From IMG/VR virus record IMGVR_UViG_3300046777_000457, positions 1 to 36,474 of that record: a stretch of 36,474 nucleotides of DNA; one strand, written 5' to 3'. This DNA is from a virus. Under the pieces are notes generated by a model that worked only from the letters and a program-made list of their open reading frames with translations, was not told the DNA's origin and did not search any database. A program made the translations under genes and the position numbers. Shown here piece by piece: positions 27,174 through 36,272 of the stretch. Positions within the stretch are counted from its first letter, which is position 1; the number at the start of each line of letters is the position of its first letter.

Positions 27174-29395
27174 TGGCTATGCAGGACATCCAGCCGGGAA
27201 CATACACACCAGACCTGATCCCGCAGTCTGCTGATGGGCCGCAGGGTGCGGCATACAACACTGAGACAGGCTATCTGACACCGTATGACGTGCCAATGTC
27301 TGAGGACCAGTTCCGCTACACGGTCTATCAGGCAATTCAGGACGCACAGACTTACATCGACTCGTATATCGCGCCTGAACGTGAACAGGCTATGGCTTAT
27401 TACTTGGCTGAACCGCTGGGTAATGAGGAAGAAGGACGGTCGCAGATCGTTATGACGGAAGTGCGCGACACGGTACTCGCGATGCTTCCGTCACTTCTTC
27501 GCATTTTTACAGGCGGTGACAAGATTCTGGAGTTTGTGCCTAAAGGTGCAGAAGACGTTGAAGCAGCAGCGCAGGCAACAGACCTGATTGACTACATCTT
27601 CAACCAAGAGAACCCCGGCTTCCGTACATTGCACGATGCAATGAAGGACGCACTGATCCTGAAGACTGGCATTCTGACTTGGTACAAGTTGGATGAAGTC
27701 AGTGTGGAGTATTACAGCTATTCAGGACTGAATCAGGCGGAAGCAAACCTGATCACCAATGATCCAGATGTTGACGTTGACAGCATTTCAGAGGAAATGG
27801 ACCTGATCACGGGTGAAGTGAAGATCAGCCTCACCATTCGTCGTAAACGGAAGAACCCGCGTTACGTTGTTGAGTGCATCCCGCCTGAACAGTTCCTGAT
27901 CGACAACGAAGCAACATCGTTGGATGACTTTATCTACATGGGTCGCCGCAAACTGATGACAATCAGTGAACTTGTTGCAATGGGATACGACCGCACGATC
28001 ATCGAGCAAAACGCTGGCACAGGCGGTTTTGAGATGAACAACGAAGTGCTGGTGCGCAACCCTGCTGACCAGTCATTCTTCGGCCTTGAGCTTGGAAACG
28101 ATGAAACCACCAATAAGGTGTTTTACGTTGAAAGCTATATCAAGGTTGATAAGGACGGTGACGGCATTGCAGAACTGCACAAGGTCTGCACGGTCGGCAA
28201 CGGCTCTTACATTCTACACGATGAAGTTGTGCAATCTGCACCTTTCTCCATCCTTGCTCCTGATCCAACACCGCACACAATCTTTGGTCAGTCTATTGCT
28301 GATCAGACGATTGACTTGCAGCGCATCAAATCAGCCATCATGCGCAACACGCTGGATTCATTGGCGCAGTCTATCCATCCGCGCACTGCCATCGTTGAAG
28401 GACAAGTTAACATTGACGATGTCCTGAACAATGAAACAGGTGCAATCATCCGTATGCGTCAGGCTGGTGCAGTGCAGCCGTTTACGACACCGTTTGTCGG
28501 TCAGCAGGCGCTTGGTGTGATGGCGTATATGGACGAAATCAAGACGCAGCGCACAGGCATTTCCCGTGCGTCACAGGGTCTTGATGCAGATGCGTTGCAA
28601 TCGACCACACGCGCAGCCGTGCAGGCGCAGTTATCATCGTCGCAGGAGCGCATCGAAATGATTGCGCGTCTGTTCTCTGATGGCCTGAAACGCTGCTTCC
28701 AAGGTCTGCTGAAGCTGGTGATCCAGCATCAGGATAAGGCAAAGATCATCCGGCTGCGTGGCAAGTTTGTGCCGATTGATCCACGCGGCTGGGATGCCAA
28801 CATGGACATGGTGGTCAACATTGCACTGGGCCGTGGTTCGGACGAGCAGCGCATGGCATTCCTGATGAACATTTTGCAGCAGCAGAAGGAAGCAGTGCAG
28901 GCATTTGGTCCGATGAACCCGCTTTGTGGCGTTGACAAGATTGCATCGACACTGGCGCAGATCACGCAGCTTGCAGGCTTCCAAGACACTGCAAAGTTTT
29001 GGAACCAGATCACACCGCAGCAGGTGCAGGAATATGCCGCGATGATGGCGTCTAACAAGTCGCCTGATCCTGCGACAATGCTTGCTAATGTTGAGGCTGA
29101 GAAAATCAAGGCTGACATCATCATCAATGCTGCTAAGCAGGAACTGGATCGTCAGAAGGCAATCGCACAGGCAGACATTGAGCGCGACAAGCTATATGTC
29201 GATGCCATGATGAAGGCTATCGAGATTCAGGCGAAATATGGTGCGCAGGTCGATATGGCTGTCATCAAAGGTGAAGTTGATAAGCAGCGCGAAGAGATCA
29301 AGCAAATCTTTGCAACGGTTGGCGCACAGCAGCAGCAACAGATGCAGCAGCAGCCAGTGATGCCTCCGATGCCAGTACCACCGGGGGTGATGTAA
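27173..29395 (+). CDS. portal protein, P22-like
   Basis: A 740-residue protein from ATG 27173, with AAGAGG 6 bases upstream; ATG 27170 is an alternative. Features of the P22-like portal family are YLAEPLGNEEEGRSQIVMTEV near the N-terminus (in parts), VPKGAEDVEAAAQATDLIDY, PPEQFLID, and YVKVDKDGDGIAEL-like YIKVDKDGDGIAEL. It forms the dodecameric ring at the head vertex through which the terminase packages DNA. The C-terminal 150 residues are Gln- and Ala-rich helices ending in QQQQMQQQPVMPPMPVPP, which would form the barrel and its tail. Length agrees with the P22 gp1 class (about 725). Confidence 0.93.
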   Translation: MAMQDIQPGTYTPDLIPQSADGPQGAAYNTETGYLTPYDVPMSEDQFRYTVYQAIQDAQTYIDSYIAPEREQAMAYYLAEPLGNEEEGRSQIVMTEVRDTVLAMLPSLLRIFTGGDKILEFVPKGAEDVEAAAQATDLIDYIFNQENPGFRTLHDAMKDALILKTGILTWYKLDEVSVEYYSYSGLNQAEANLITNDPDVDVDSISEEMDLITGEVKISLTIRRKRKNPRYVVECIPPEQFLIDNEATSLDDFIYMGRRKLMTISELVAMGYDRTIIEQNAGTGGFEMNNEVLVRNPADQSFFGLELGNDETTNKVFYVESYIKVDKDGDGIAELHKVCTVGNGSYILHDEVVQSAPFSILAPDPTPHTIFGQSIADQTIDLQRIKSAIMRNTLDSLAQSIHPRTAIVEGQVNIDDVLNNETGAIIRMRQAGAVQPFTTPFVGQQALGVMAYMDEIKTQRTGISRASQGLDADALQSTTRAAVQAQLSSSQERIEMIARLFSDGLKRCFQGLLKLVIQHQDKAKIIRLRGKFVPIDPRGWDANMDMVVNIALGRGSDEQRMAFLMNILQQQKEAVQAFGPMNPLCGVDKIASTLAQITQLAGFQDTAKFWNQITPQQVQEYAAMMASNKSPDPATMLANVEAEKIKADIIINAAKQELDRQKAIAQADIERDKLYVDAMMKAIEIQAKYGAQVDMAVIKGEVDKQREEIKQIFATVGAQQQQQMQQQPVMPPMPVPPGVM

Positions 29396-29650
29396 GTGCA
29401 AACGTTTGAACAGGAAGACCTGTGGCGGTCAGCCAAGGCATTTCATGGTGATCCGCTTTTTGCCGAACTGCTGAAGCGGATGGAACAGAAATATATGGAC
29501 CAATGGCGCACGTCTCCACCGGATCGTCAGGCAGACCGGGAGAATGCTTATTATATGGTCCGTGCAATATCTGCACTTTCGGAAGAACTGTCTGCACTCG
29601 CAGCAGAGAAGAAAGTTGCAGATTTCAACGCCCGATTGAAAAGGGCATAA
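29396..29650 (+). CDS. small helical protein between portal and scaffold genes
   Basis: An 84-residue protein starting with GTG 29396 directly after the portal stop, with GGGGGTGAT upstream. It is helical and polar (EQEDLWRSAKAFHGDPLFAE, then ENAYYMVRAISALSEELSAL, in parts). Short proteins of this kind often lie between portal and scaffold genes in podoviruses of this capsid type; they may be assembly factors or small head proteins. No enzyme motif, cysteine or membrane part is present. Confidence 0.7.
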   Translation: MQTFEQEDLWRSAKAFHGDPLFAELLKRMEQKYMDQWRTSPPDRQADRENAYYMVRAISALSEELSALAAEKKVADFNARLKRA

Positions 29651-29662
29651 CTTGGGAGTAGT

Positions 29663-30670
29663 ATGATGTCGAATGCCGAGAAGTCGCAGCCTAGCGAAAT
29701 CGGCCTTGCAGATGCCGCTGGTCGTATCTCAGCAATTCTGGAAGGGTCCGCACCCACAGCCGAACCTGAGAAAAAGCAGATGGCTCCTGCCGCAGTCGAA
29801 GAGACTGAGGCGACTGCTGAAGATGCTGAAGAGACTTCAGCACCAGAAGACGAGGCAGCATCCGATGATGCGTCTGATGGTGATGAAACAGCAGATGAAG
29901 CAGGGAATGATGATGATGGCTCTGAGGAGCAGCTGAAGCCGGATACGCTCGTAACCGTCAAGATTGACGGCAAGACGCAGCAAATCCCGCTGAAAGAGGC
30001 TTTGGAAGGTTATCAGCGTCAGTCCGATTACTCGCGGCGTATGAATGAGTTGCGTTCTGAGAAGCAGGCGGTAGAGGCTGAACGGTCGCAGCTTCGTGTA
30101 GCCACTGAACGGGTTTTGCAGGAACTTCAACAGTTCGAAATGCAGGAGCCTGATTGGCAGCGGTTGCACCAAGAAGACCCGATCAACTTTCCGCTGATTG
30201 AGAAGCAGTGGCGTGACCAGCAGGCTCGTAAGCAGCAGTTGCAGGCACAAAAGGCATATCTCGATCAAATCGCGTATCAGAAGGATTTGGAGCAAAAGCA
30301 GCAGCTTGTTGAGGTTGGACGAAAGTATCTCCTTGATACGTTTGCTGAATGGAAGGACCAAGAGAAGTTCGAAGCATCAACCAAACAGCTTCGTCAGTAC
30401 GGCATGAAACAGGGCTTCACTGAGGAAGAATTGGGAAATGTTTACGATCCTCGTTATGTCGTAATGCTTGAGAAAGCACGTCGATATGATGAATTGCAGG
30501 TCAAACGTCCGCAGCCTGTTCGACAGGATGGACCAAGACCAATGCGTTCTGGTTCAACTGCTTCATCACCTAAAGCGCAAACAGATGTCGCCCGTGTAAA
30601 ACAGCGTCTCAAATCATCCGGCCACGTTAATGACGCGGCTGCTCTCTTTGCAATGCTAGACAGGAAATGA
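29663..30670 (+). CDS. capsid scaffolding protein
   Basis: A 335-residue protein with GGGAG 5 bases before the ATG. The N-terminal 90 residues are strongly acidic and low in complexity (EDEAASDDASDGDETADEA). Then a short beta unit VTVKIDGKTQQIPLKEALEG and a long charged helix (YQRQSDYSRRMNELRSEKQA onward, in parts) follow, rich in Gln and Glu. The C-terminus is basic (ARVKQRLKSSGHVND). This is the standard form of scaffolding proteins that guide capsid assembly and then leave or are cut. It lies directly before the capsid gene. The DGK...PLKEALEGYQRQSDY pattern is common in these proteins. Confidence 0.85.
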   Translation: MMSNAEKSQPSEIGLADAAGRISAILEGSAPTAEPEKKQMAPAAVEETEATAEDAEETSAPEDEAASDDASDGDETADEAGNDDDGSEEQLKPDTLVTVKIDGKTQQIPLKEALEGYQRQSDYSRRMNELRSEKQAVEAERSQLRVATERVLQELQQFEMQEPDWQRLHQEDPINFPLIEKQWRDQQARKQQLQAQKAYLDQIAYQKDLEQKQQLVEVGRKYLLDTFAEWKDQEKFEASTKQLRQYGMKQGFTEEELGNVYDPRYVVMLEKARRYDELQVKRPQPVRQDGPRPMRSGSTASSPKAQTDVARVKQRLKSSGHVNDAAALFAMLDRK

Positions 30671-30674
30671 AACC

Positions 30675-31658
30675 ATGCCTACAGTTTCCAAGGTTACGAC
30701 CTACGATGCTCCTAATTCCATCAGGGAAGATTTGAGCAACATCATCTATGACATCAGCCCGACTGATACGCCCTTCATGAGCAACATCGGTCGCGACACC
30801 TGCGAAAACACATATTTCGAGTGGCAGACAGACGTGCTTGCTTCGGCTGACACGACTAACGCTGCTATCGAAGGCGCTGATGCAGGTGATGCTAGCTTCA
30901 CACCCACCGTTCGCGTTGCTAACTACACTCAGATCAGCCGCAAGGTTATCTCCGTGTCTGGCACCGACGATGTCGTGAACAACGCTGGTATGCGCACGCA
31001 GATGGCTTACCAGACCGCTAAGGCTGCAAAAGAGCTGAAGCGCGATATGGAAGCTATCCTGACGAGCAATCAGGCTGGTGTTGCTGGCAACAGCACATCG
31101 ACTGCTCGCAAGACTGCTGGTCTGCCCACATGGCTGATCACCAACTCGCAGGCTAACGGTGCTACCGTTTCTGCTATGTCTGGTGCAAACGGCAACGGCT
31201 ATCCCAGCACAGCTTGGACTTCGCTCTCCACTTCGACAGACGTTGCTCTGACGGAGACAATGCTCAAGACTGCTATCCAGCAGGTTTGGGAACAGGGTGG
31301 TGATCCGTCCATCTTTATGGTGAACGCTTACAACAAGACTGTTGCTTCTGCGTTCTCTGGCCTTGCCCAGCAGCGCGTGAACTACACATCTGCAACACCG
31401 CTTAAAATTATTGCCACCGCGGATGTATACCTTGGGGATTTTGGTGAGGTAGCCATCGTTCCAAATAGGTTCCAACCGGGCAACTTTGCCTTCGTGCTTG
31501 ATCCTGAGTACGCATCGGTTGCTTATCTGCGTCCTTTCCGCACGTTCGACATCGCCAAGACAGGCGACTCGGACAAGAAGGAAATGATTGTGGAGTATGG
31601 CCTCCGCATCAAGAGCGAAAAGGCTCACGCGGTCATCGCGAACATCATTGCTTCGTGA
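30675..31658 (+). CDS. major capsid protein, SU10/DUF5309 type
   Basis: A 327-residue protein. The N-terminus TYDAPNSIREDLSNIIYDIS followed by PTDTPFMSNIGRDT and YFEWQTDVLA is the hallmark of the DUF5309 family, known as the SU10 major capsid protein (HK97 fold). Other fitting parts are AANYTQISRK-like RVANYTQISRKVISVSGTDD, AKELKRDMEAILTSNQ and the C-terminal EKAHAVIANI. Length is normal. A strong terminator follows 7 bases after the stop, so this gene ends a unit and would be the most transcribed. CAGGAA is present before the ATG. Confidence 0.95.
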   Translation: MPTVSKVTTYDAPNSIREDLSNIIYDISPTDTPFMSNIGRDTCENTYFEWQTDVLASADTTNAAIEGADAGDASFTPTVRVANYTQISRKVISVSGTDDVVNNAGMRTQMAYQTAKAAKELKRDMEAILTSNQAGVAGNSTSTARKTAGLPTWLITNSQANGATVSAMSGANGNGYPSTAWTSLSTSTDVALTETMLKTAIQQVWEQGGDPSIFMVNAYNKTVASAFSGLAQQRVNYTSATPLKIIATADVYLGDFGEVAIVPNRFQPGNFAFVLDPEYASVAYLRPFRTFDIAKTGDSDKKEMIVEYGLRIKSEKAHAVIANIIAS

Positions 31659-31665
31659 TAACACT

Positions 31666-31691
31666 GGGGCAGGAGAAATCCTGCCCCTTTT
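31666..31691 (+). terminator. Rho-independent terminator after the capsid gene
   Basis: A perfect 9-bp stem (GGGGCAGGA paired with TCCTGCCCC) with a GAAA tetraloop is followed by TTTT. It lies 7 bases after the capsid stop. It should reduce transcription of the tail genes relative to the capsid. Confidence 0.92.
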
Positions 31692-31706
31692 ACCTTGGGG
31701 ATCATT

Positions 31707-32036
31707 ATGGCTGAAGAATACGCACCCGGATCATTTAACCTTGGTTATGACAGTGTCAGTGGCACGATGACCAAGATGCACATCACAGCGGATCAGAAAA
31801 TGATCTTTGAAGATGTGGTCAACATTGACGGGATTGCAGAGCAGAACAAGGCAATCAAGGACAGCATCAGCAACACGGAGCGCCTGCCGGACGGCATGGT
31901 GAAAGTGGCATCTTTGCCCATGATGGTGTATCTTGAATTGCAGCAGAAGGGCATTTTGAAAGACAAGATGGCCTTCCGTAAATGGCTTCGGTCTGACGCT
32001 GCGGCGCCTTACCGTACTCACCGGATCACAAGCTGA
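31707..32036 (+). CDS. small protein between capsid and adaptor genes, function unknown
   Basis: A 109-residue protein. ATG 31707 is the better start, because GGGGA at 31697-31701 is 5 bases upstream; a TTG at 31695 lies within that site. The central part has KMHITADQKMIFEDVVNIDG and a helix with NKAIKDSISNTE; then LPDGMVKVASLPMMVYLELQ and KWLRSDAAAPYRTH (in parts). It overlaps the adaptor gene by one base. Small proteins at this place in other podoviruses are minor head or connector proteins, but no clear family can be named. Confidence 0.7.
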   Translation: MAEEYAPGSFNLGYDSVSGTMTKMHITADQKMIFEDVVNIDGIAEQNKAIKDSISNTERLPDGMVKVASLPMMVYLELQQKGILKDKMAFRKWLRSDAAAPYRTHRITS

Positions 32037-32656
32037 TGGGCACAATCACGAACTATTCGACGCTGCAATCAGCAATCGCTGACTATCTGAACCGTGCTGA
32101 CCTGACTTCTCAGATTCAGACGTTCATTCAGTTTGTTGAGGCAGACTTGAATACGCGGCTGCGTTGCCGTGAAATGATCGTGCGTGCCACAACCACCAAT
32201 GATGATGAGTTTGTTAAGCTGCCTCTTGATTTCCTTGAGGCACTCAACTTGCAGATCGTTGGCGGAACATCACCTCTACGCTACATCACACTTGATGAGG
32301 CTGACATCATCAACAAAGAGCAGCTTTTTACGCAAGTTGCAGCTTATTCGCTGATGAATGGTGCAATCGAGCTTGTACCACCACCGAGTGATGATGTTGA
32401 AATTGAGATGGTCTATTACGGGAAAATTCCTGCATTGACCGATGTGAACACGACAAACTGGCTGCTGACGAAAGCACCTGATGTCTATCTGTATGGCGCA
32501 CTTGTCCATGCAGCACCGTTCCTGATGGATGACCAGCGCATCCCGGTATTTGGCAACATCTACCTGAAGCGCGTTGAAGAACTCAATCAGGAAGCACAGA
32601 AATCACTGCACAGCGGATCACCGCTGATTACTCGCACCCGCCGTGCTTATGTCTAG
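32036..32656 (+). CDS. head-tail adaptor protein (SU10-type, P22 gp4 role)
   Basis: A 206-residue protein that starts at the last base of the previous stop (TGATG). ITNYSTLQSAIADYLNRADL, then IQFVEADLNTRLRCREM, and later IELVPPPSDDVEIEMVYYGKIP and WLLTKAPDVYLYGALVHAAP (in parts) match the phage adaptor family of SU10-like phages. It forms the ring between portal and tail nozzle and is helical at the N-terminus. Length is typical. The ending ITRTRRAYV is basic. Confidence 0.88.
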   Translation: MGTITNYSTLQSAIADYLNRADLTSQIQTFIQFVEADLNTRLRCREMIVRATTTNDDEFVKLPLDFLEALNLQIVGGTSPLRYITLDEADIINKEQLFTQVAAYSLMNGAIELVPPPSDDVEIEMVYYGKIPALTDVNTTNWLLTKAPDVYLYGALVHAAPFLMDDQRIPVFGNIYLKRVEELNQEAQKSLHSGSPLITRTRRAYV

Positions 32657-32666
32657 GAGCTAACAG

Positions 32667-33095
32667 ATGTCTAAGTCTAATGCCTTTGAAAATTCGCTGT
32701 TGCAGCTCATCTTCAATGCCACTGCAATCGCAAATCTTGCAGACAACGCTGCTTCGTCTCCTTTGACGAACCTGTATGTGTCTTTGCATACGGCTGATCC
32801 CGGCGAAGCGGGCAACCAGTCAACCAGTGAAGCAACATATACAAGCTATGCGCGTGTAGCTGTTGCCCGAACATCTGGTGGCTGGACTGTCACAAACAAT
32901 AGCGTATCGCCTGTTGCCAATATTGACTTCCCCGCAGCCACTGGTGGTTCTGAAACAATCACTTACTTTGGCGTTGGCTCTGCATCTTCTGGCACTGGCG
33001 TCCTGTACTATAGTGGTACAGTTACGCCTAACATTACAGTGTCATCTGGTGTTACTCCTCGCCTAACAACGGCTTCCACCATCACTGAGGACTAA
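32667..33095 (+). CDS. tail-fibre-associated protein, Gp80-like
   Basis: A 142-residue protein with AGGAG before the ATG. The segment LFNATAIAN-like LIFNATAIANLADNAASSPL, LYVSLHTADPGEAGNQSTSE and YARVAVARTSGGWTV (in parts) is shared by a widespread phage tail protein family (Gp80-like). It is beta-rich with Ser, Thr and Gly. Proteins of this family occur next to tail fibre genes and may be fibre-attachment or baseplate-like components. There is no enzyme motif. It is the first of a set of fibre-type genes that follow the adaptor gene. Confidence 0.75.
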   Translation: MSKSNAFENSLLQLIFNATAIANLADNAASSPLTNLYVSLHTADPGEAGNQSTSEATYTSYARVAVARTSGGWTVTNNSVSPVANIDFPAATGGSETITYFGVGSASSGTGVLYYSGTVTPNITVSSGVTPRLTTASTITED

Positions 33096-33100
33096 TCCTC

Positions 33101-33925
33101 ATGGCATTTGTTACTGCTGATCGCGTTCGCGATACATCAACAACAACAAGCACAGGTAACTTCACTGTTACTGGTACGGCTCCTACTGGATACCGTACCC
33201 TTTCTGCTGTCTTGTCTGTTAATGATACTTTCTACTACGTCATTCAGCATCAAACTGCTAATGAGTGGGAAGTGGGTCTTGGCACTTATTCAAGCGCCAA
33301 TGTTTTTGCTCGCACTACACCTCTTAGCTCTTCAAATGCTGGATCAGCAGTAAACTTTTCTGCTGGAACAAAAGATGTGTTTCTGACACTTGCTGCGTCA
33401 AAAACAATTCAAAAAGATGGCAGCGGCGCAGTTGTTGGCCTGACTGCGGGCACTGACTTTGTTGCGCCGGGTACAGCTACAACATTTACTGCTACGCAGA
33501 CCTTCAATGGTACATCAAGCTCAATCGCAATGGTTCTGGCAGATGCGGCAGAAACAACTACAATTTCAGCTACTGCTGCTACGGGCACAATTAACTTTGA
33601 TGTAACAACACAAAGCGTTCTTTATTATACAAGCAACGCATCTGCTAACTGGACGGTTAATTTTCGCGGGTCAAGTGGAACATCATTGAATACGTTAATG
33701 AGCACTGGACAGTCAGTCACAGTGGCTTTTTTAGTTACTCAAGGATCGACAGCTTATTACAACAACGTTGTGCAAGTTGATGGTTCGTCTGTCACACCAA
33801 AATATCAAGGCGGAGCAGCATGGGCAGCTGGAAATGCTTCCGGTATTGATGTTTATACATACACAATCATCAAGACAGGAAACGCTGCATTTACGGTTCT
33901 TGCATCTCAAACTCAGTTTAAGTGA
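33101..33925 (+). CDS. tail fibre-type protein
   Basis: A 274-residue protein with GAGGA upstream of the ATG. The N-terminus FVTADRVRDTSTTTSTGNFT, then YYVIQHQTANEWEVGLGTYS and NFSAGTKDVFLTLAASKT (in parts), is a module often seen at the start of phage tail fibres, followed by long Thr/Ala/Gly beta-rich sequence with FTATQTFNG. The C-terminal part (about 150-274) may be a separate beta domain. There is no sign of a chaperone cleavage motif. The gene is part of the fibre block. Confidence 0.75.
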   Translation: MAFVTADRVRDTSTTTSTGNFTVTGTAPTGYRTLSAVLSVNDTFYYVIQHQTANEWEVGLGTYSSANVFARTTPLSSSNAGSAVNFSAGTKDVFLTLAASKTIQKDGSGAVVGLTAGTDFVAPGTATTFTATQTFNGTSSSIAMVLADAAETTTISATAATGTINFDVTTQSVLYYTSNASANWTVNFRGSSGTSLNTLMSTGQSVTVAFLVTQGSTAYYNNVVQVDGSSVTPKYQGGAAWAAGNASGIDVYTYTIIKTGNAAFTVLASQTQFK

Positions 33926-33934
33926 GGTTGGGTA

Positions 33935-35977
33935 ATGCCAACAATTATCACACGCGGCGCTGCTTCTGCTCTGGCTTATGGATGGTCACGACTGTCTGGT
34001 GCCGTAAAAGACGCATACTTCAAATATGTAACCATACTGCTTCCCGGAAACGGCACAAACGGCGCACAGAACAATACGTTTCTTGATAGCAGCACCAACA
34101 ATTTTACCATTACGCGCAATGGTAATACCACGCAGGGCACCTTTACGCCTTATGGCGATAATTGGAGTTACAACTCAACAGCAAACGGCAACTATTTGAC
34201 GGTGGCTCAAAATACAGCCTTTGCTTTTGGAACTGGCAACTTCACGATTGAGGCTTGGATATTCAGAACAGATGTATCAGCTCAGCGCATCATAGTTGAC
34301 ACTCGCGGCGCTGGTGGCGGCGCGGTCGGTGTCATGTTTTATGTAACCACGCAAGGTTATCTTACAGTTTTTGATGGAACTGGAACGGTTATTGGCGGTT
34401 CAGTTGCTACTATAACAACGAACAACGCTTGGAGCCACGTTGCAGTTACAAGAAGTGGGACAACAACTACACTATGGATCAATGGTACAAGTGTAGCTAC
34501 AGCTACAGATACACGTAACTACGCAAACGGTGCATCTGGCACTTACGTAGGTCGTCAATTCGGTTCCACTTCTAACGATTGGATCGGCTATCTTAGCAAC
34601 GTGCGTGTAGTTAAGGGCACTGCTGTTTATACAGCAAATTTTACGCCTCCAACAACGCCTTTGACAGCAATCAGTGGAACATCATTGCTTACTTGTCAAA
34701 GCAACCGCTTCATTGATAACAGCGGTAATAGCTTCGCGCTGACAATCACAGGAACGCCAAGCGTTCAGCGCTTCAGCCCGTTCAATCCAACAGCTTCTTA
34801 TGTTTCTGAAACAATTGGCGGGAGCGCTTTTTTTGATGGCAACGGTGACTACTTGCAGTCTTCGGGGTCAGTAAATTGGTCTGCAAACAGCGCGATCACG
34901 GTAGATTATTGGGTATATCCAACAACGCTCAACGGTTCATCGACAACAGCCTATGCTATTTTTGGCACATCCAGCAATACCAATGACAACTACACATTTT
35001 CCTACATCTACGGGAATGGCAGAGTTGCGGTTGGCATCAATGGTGTCAATGAAATTGTCTCTGCGGCTAACGTGATCCGCGCGGGCGTATGGTCATATGT
35101 GTCTGTTGTTCGCAACGGGTCAACCACGACTATCTATGTGAACGGCACATCTGTAGCTTCCAATACAACAGGCGTCTGGTCCAACAACAGCGCTGCTGTG
35201 CGCATTGGATTTGGGCCGCCAAACACTTACTTCAATGGCTACCTGTCTGATCTCAGAATTGTTCTGGGGTCTTCCAACGTGCCATCTACCAACCCAACAT
35301 CGCCACTGACCAGCATCACCAATACTAATACTCTTCTCAGCTTCACCAACGCTGGGCTGCTTGATAATTCTATGATAAACGACTTTGAGACTGTCGGAAG
35401 CGCACAGATCAGCACCACGCAATCAAAGTTTGGCGGTTCGTCTATTTCCTTCAACGGAAGCAACTCATCGCTTACCGTGCCAAGCAGCCAAAATTATGAC
35501 TTTGGTACAGGCGACTTCACTGTTGAGCTTTGGGCTTACTTTAATGGCCTAAGCACTCAGAACTTTATAATTTCCGAGGGAACAGGTATCAATGGATCTG
35601 GACCTCTGGCTACTTCTGGGTGGTCATTAAATTATAGCTCAAATAACCTTCGCTTTGAAAAGTATGACGGTACTACGCAGACTACCTATACCTTTTCTTG
35701 GACGCCATCTACGGGGGTTTGGTATCATATCGCAGTGTCTCGTTCTGGAACGTCTTTAAGGGCGTTTATTAACGGAACACAGATCGGAACGACACAAACG
35801 TCATCTTTGTCCTTTAACAGGGCAAATACTACTGAGCCGCTTACAGTTGGCTTTGGTTATGCAGCTGGTTCAGGCTGGTATCTAAATGCGTACCTTGATG
35901 ATATTCGTGTCACTAAGGGCTACGCCCGTTACACCGCCAACTTTACAGCTCCTACTGCTGCATTCCCGACATCGTGA
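33935..35977 (+). CDS. large tail/adhesin protein with three LamG-like domains
   Basis: A 680-residue protein with GAGG before the ATG. Three concanavalin-like (LamG, Laminin_G_3) domains are visible. They cover about residues 75-240, 285-450 and 490-675, each with a W-[SY]-[HY]-V/I strand (WSHVAVTR, WSYVSVVR, WYHIAVSR) and an ending GYLSNVRVVKG, GYLSDLRIVLG and AYLDDIRVTKG. Such domains bind sugars or proteins. It is probably the main receptor-binding or surface-adhesion protein. The N-terminal 40 residues (RGAASALAYGWSRLSG) may anchor to the tail. The third copy has a slightly different order. Confidence 0.85.
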   Translation: MPTIITRGAASALAYGWSRLSGAVKDAYFKYVTILLPGNGTNGAQNNTFLDSSTNNFTITRNGNTTQGTFTPYGDNWSYNSTANGNYLTVAQNTAFAFGTGNFTIEAWIFRTDVSAQRIIVDTRGAGGGAVGVMFYVTTQGYLTVFDGTGTVIGGSVATITTNNAWSHVAVTRSGTTTTLWINGTSVATATDTRNYANGASGTYVGRQFGSTSNDWIGYLSNVRVVKGTAVYTANFTPPTTPLTAISGTSLLTCQSNRFIDNSGNSFALTITGTPSVQRFSPFNPTASYVSETIGGSAFFDGNGDYLQSSGSVNWSANSAITVDYWVYPTTLNGSSTTAYAIFGTSSNTNDNYTFSYIYGNGRVAVGINGVNEIVSAANVIRAGVWSYVSVVRNGSTTTIYVNGTSVASNTTGVWSNNSAAVRIGFGPPNTYFNGYLSDLRIVLGSSNVPSTNPTSPLTSITNTNTLLSFTNAGLLDNSMINDFETVGSAQISTTQSKFGGSSISFNGSNSSLTVPSSQNYDFGTGDFTVELWAYFNGLSTQNFIISEGTGINGSGPLATSGWSLNYSSNNLRFEKYDGTTQTTYTFSWTPSTGVWYHIAVSRSGTSLRAFINGTQIGTTQTSSLSFNRANTTEPLTVGFGYAAGSGWYLNAYLDDIRVTKGYARYTANFTAPTAAFPTS

Positions 35978-35985
35978 GGTAGATC

Positions 35986-36264
35986 ATGCTCTATTCAAAG
36001 AACGGGTCTATCCCTAAGCCTGAAACAGATGGAACGGACGGGTGGGTCGAAGTGCCTGATCCTCCAATGCCGCCTGAAGGTATGGAAACTGTATGGTGGT
36101 GCCCGCCAGGGTGGATTGTTCGACCTTTACAGCCGCCCTATGAAGATGGCTACGTTTGGAAGTGGTCACAAACGGAAGAGCAATGGAATAAATATGCCGA
36201 AAACCCAGTTATTTCTGACGCTGCGGCAGTTGGCTATTCAATAGCGCAAGCATTATCTGAGTGA
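35986..36264 (+). CDS. small Trp/Pro-rich protein of the tail fibre block
   Basis: A 92-residue protein with GAGGT upstream of the ATG. The sequence GWVEVPDPPMPPEGMETVWW, then CPPGWIVRPLQPPYEDGYVW and WSQTEEQWNKY (in parts), is very rich in Trp and Pro. It resembles short phage proteins described as tail fibre assembly or tail assembly chaperones, which often follow fibre genes. The helix at the end has AAAVGYSIAQALSE. The chaperone call is tentative. Confidence 0.6.
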   Translation: MLYSKNGSIPKPETDGTDGWVEVPDPPMPPEGMETVWWCPPGWIVRPLQPPYEDGYVWKWSQTEEQWNKYAENPVISDAAAVGYSIAQALSE

Positions 36265-36272
36265 GGTAGGTA

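Noticed and set aside
30627-31664. Long open frame (345 codons) on the - strand opposite the capsid gene
   Set aside because: It mirrors the capsid gene, has no ribosome site, and its translation is rich in Cys, His, Ser and Arg as expected from antisense codons. The + strand frame is an unmistakable capsid protein.
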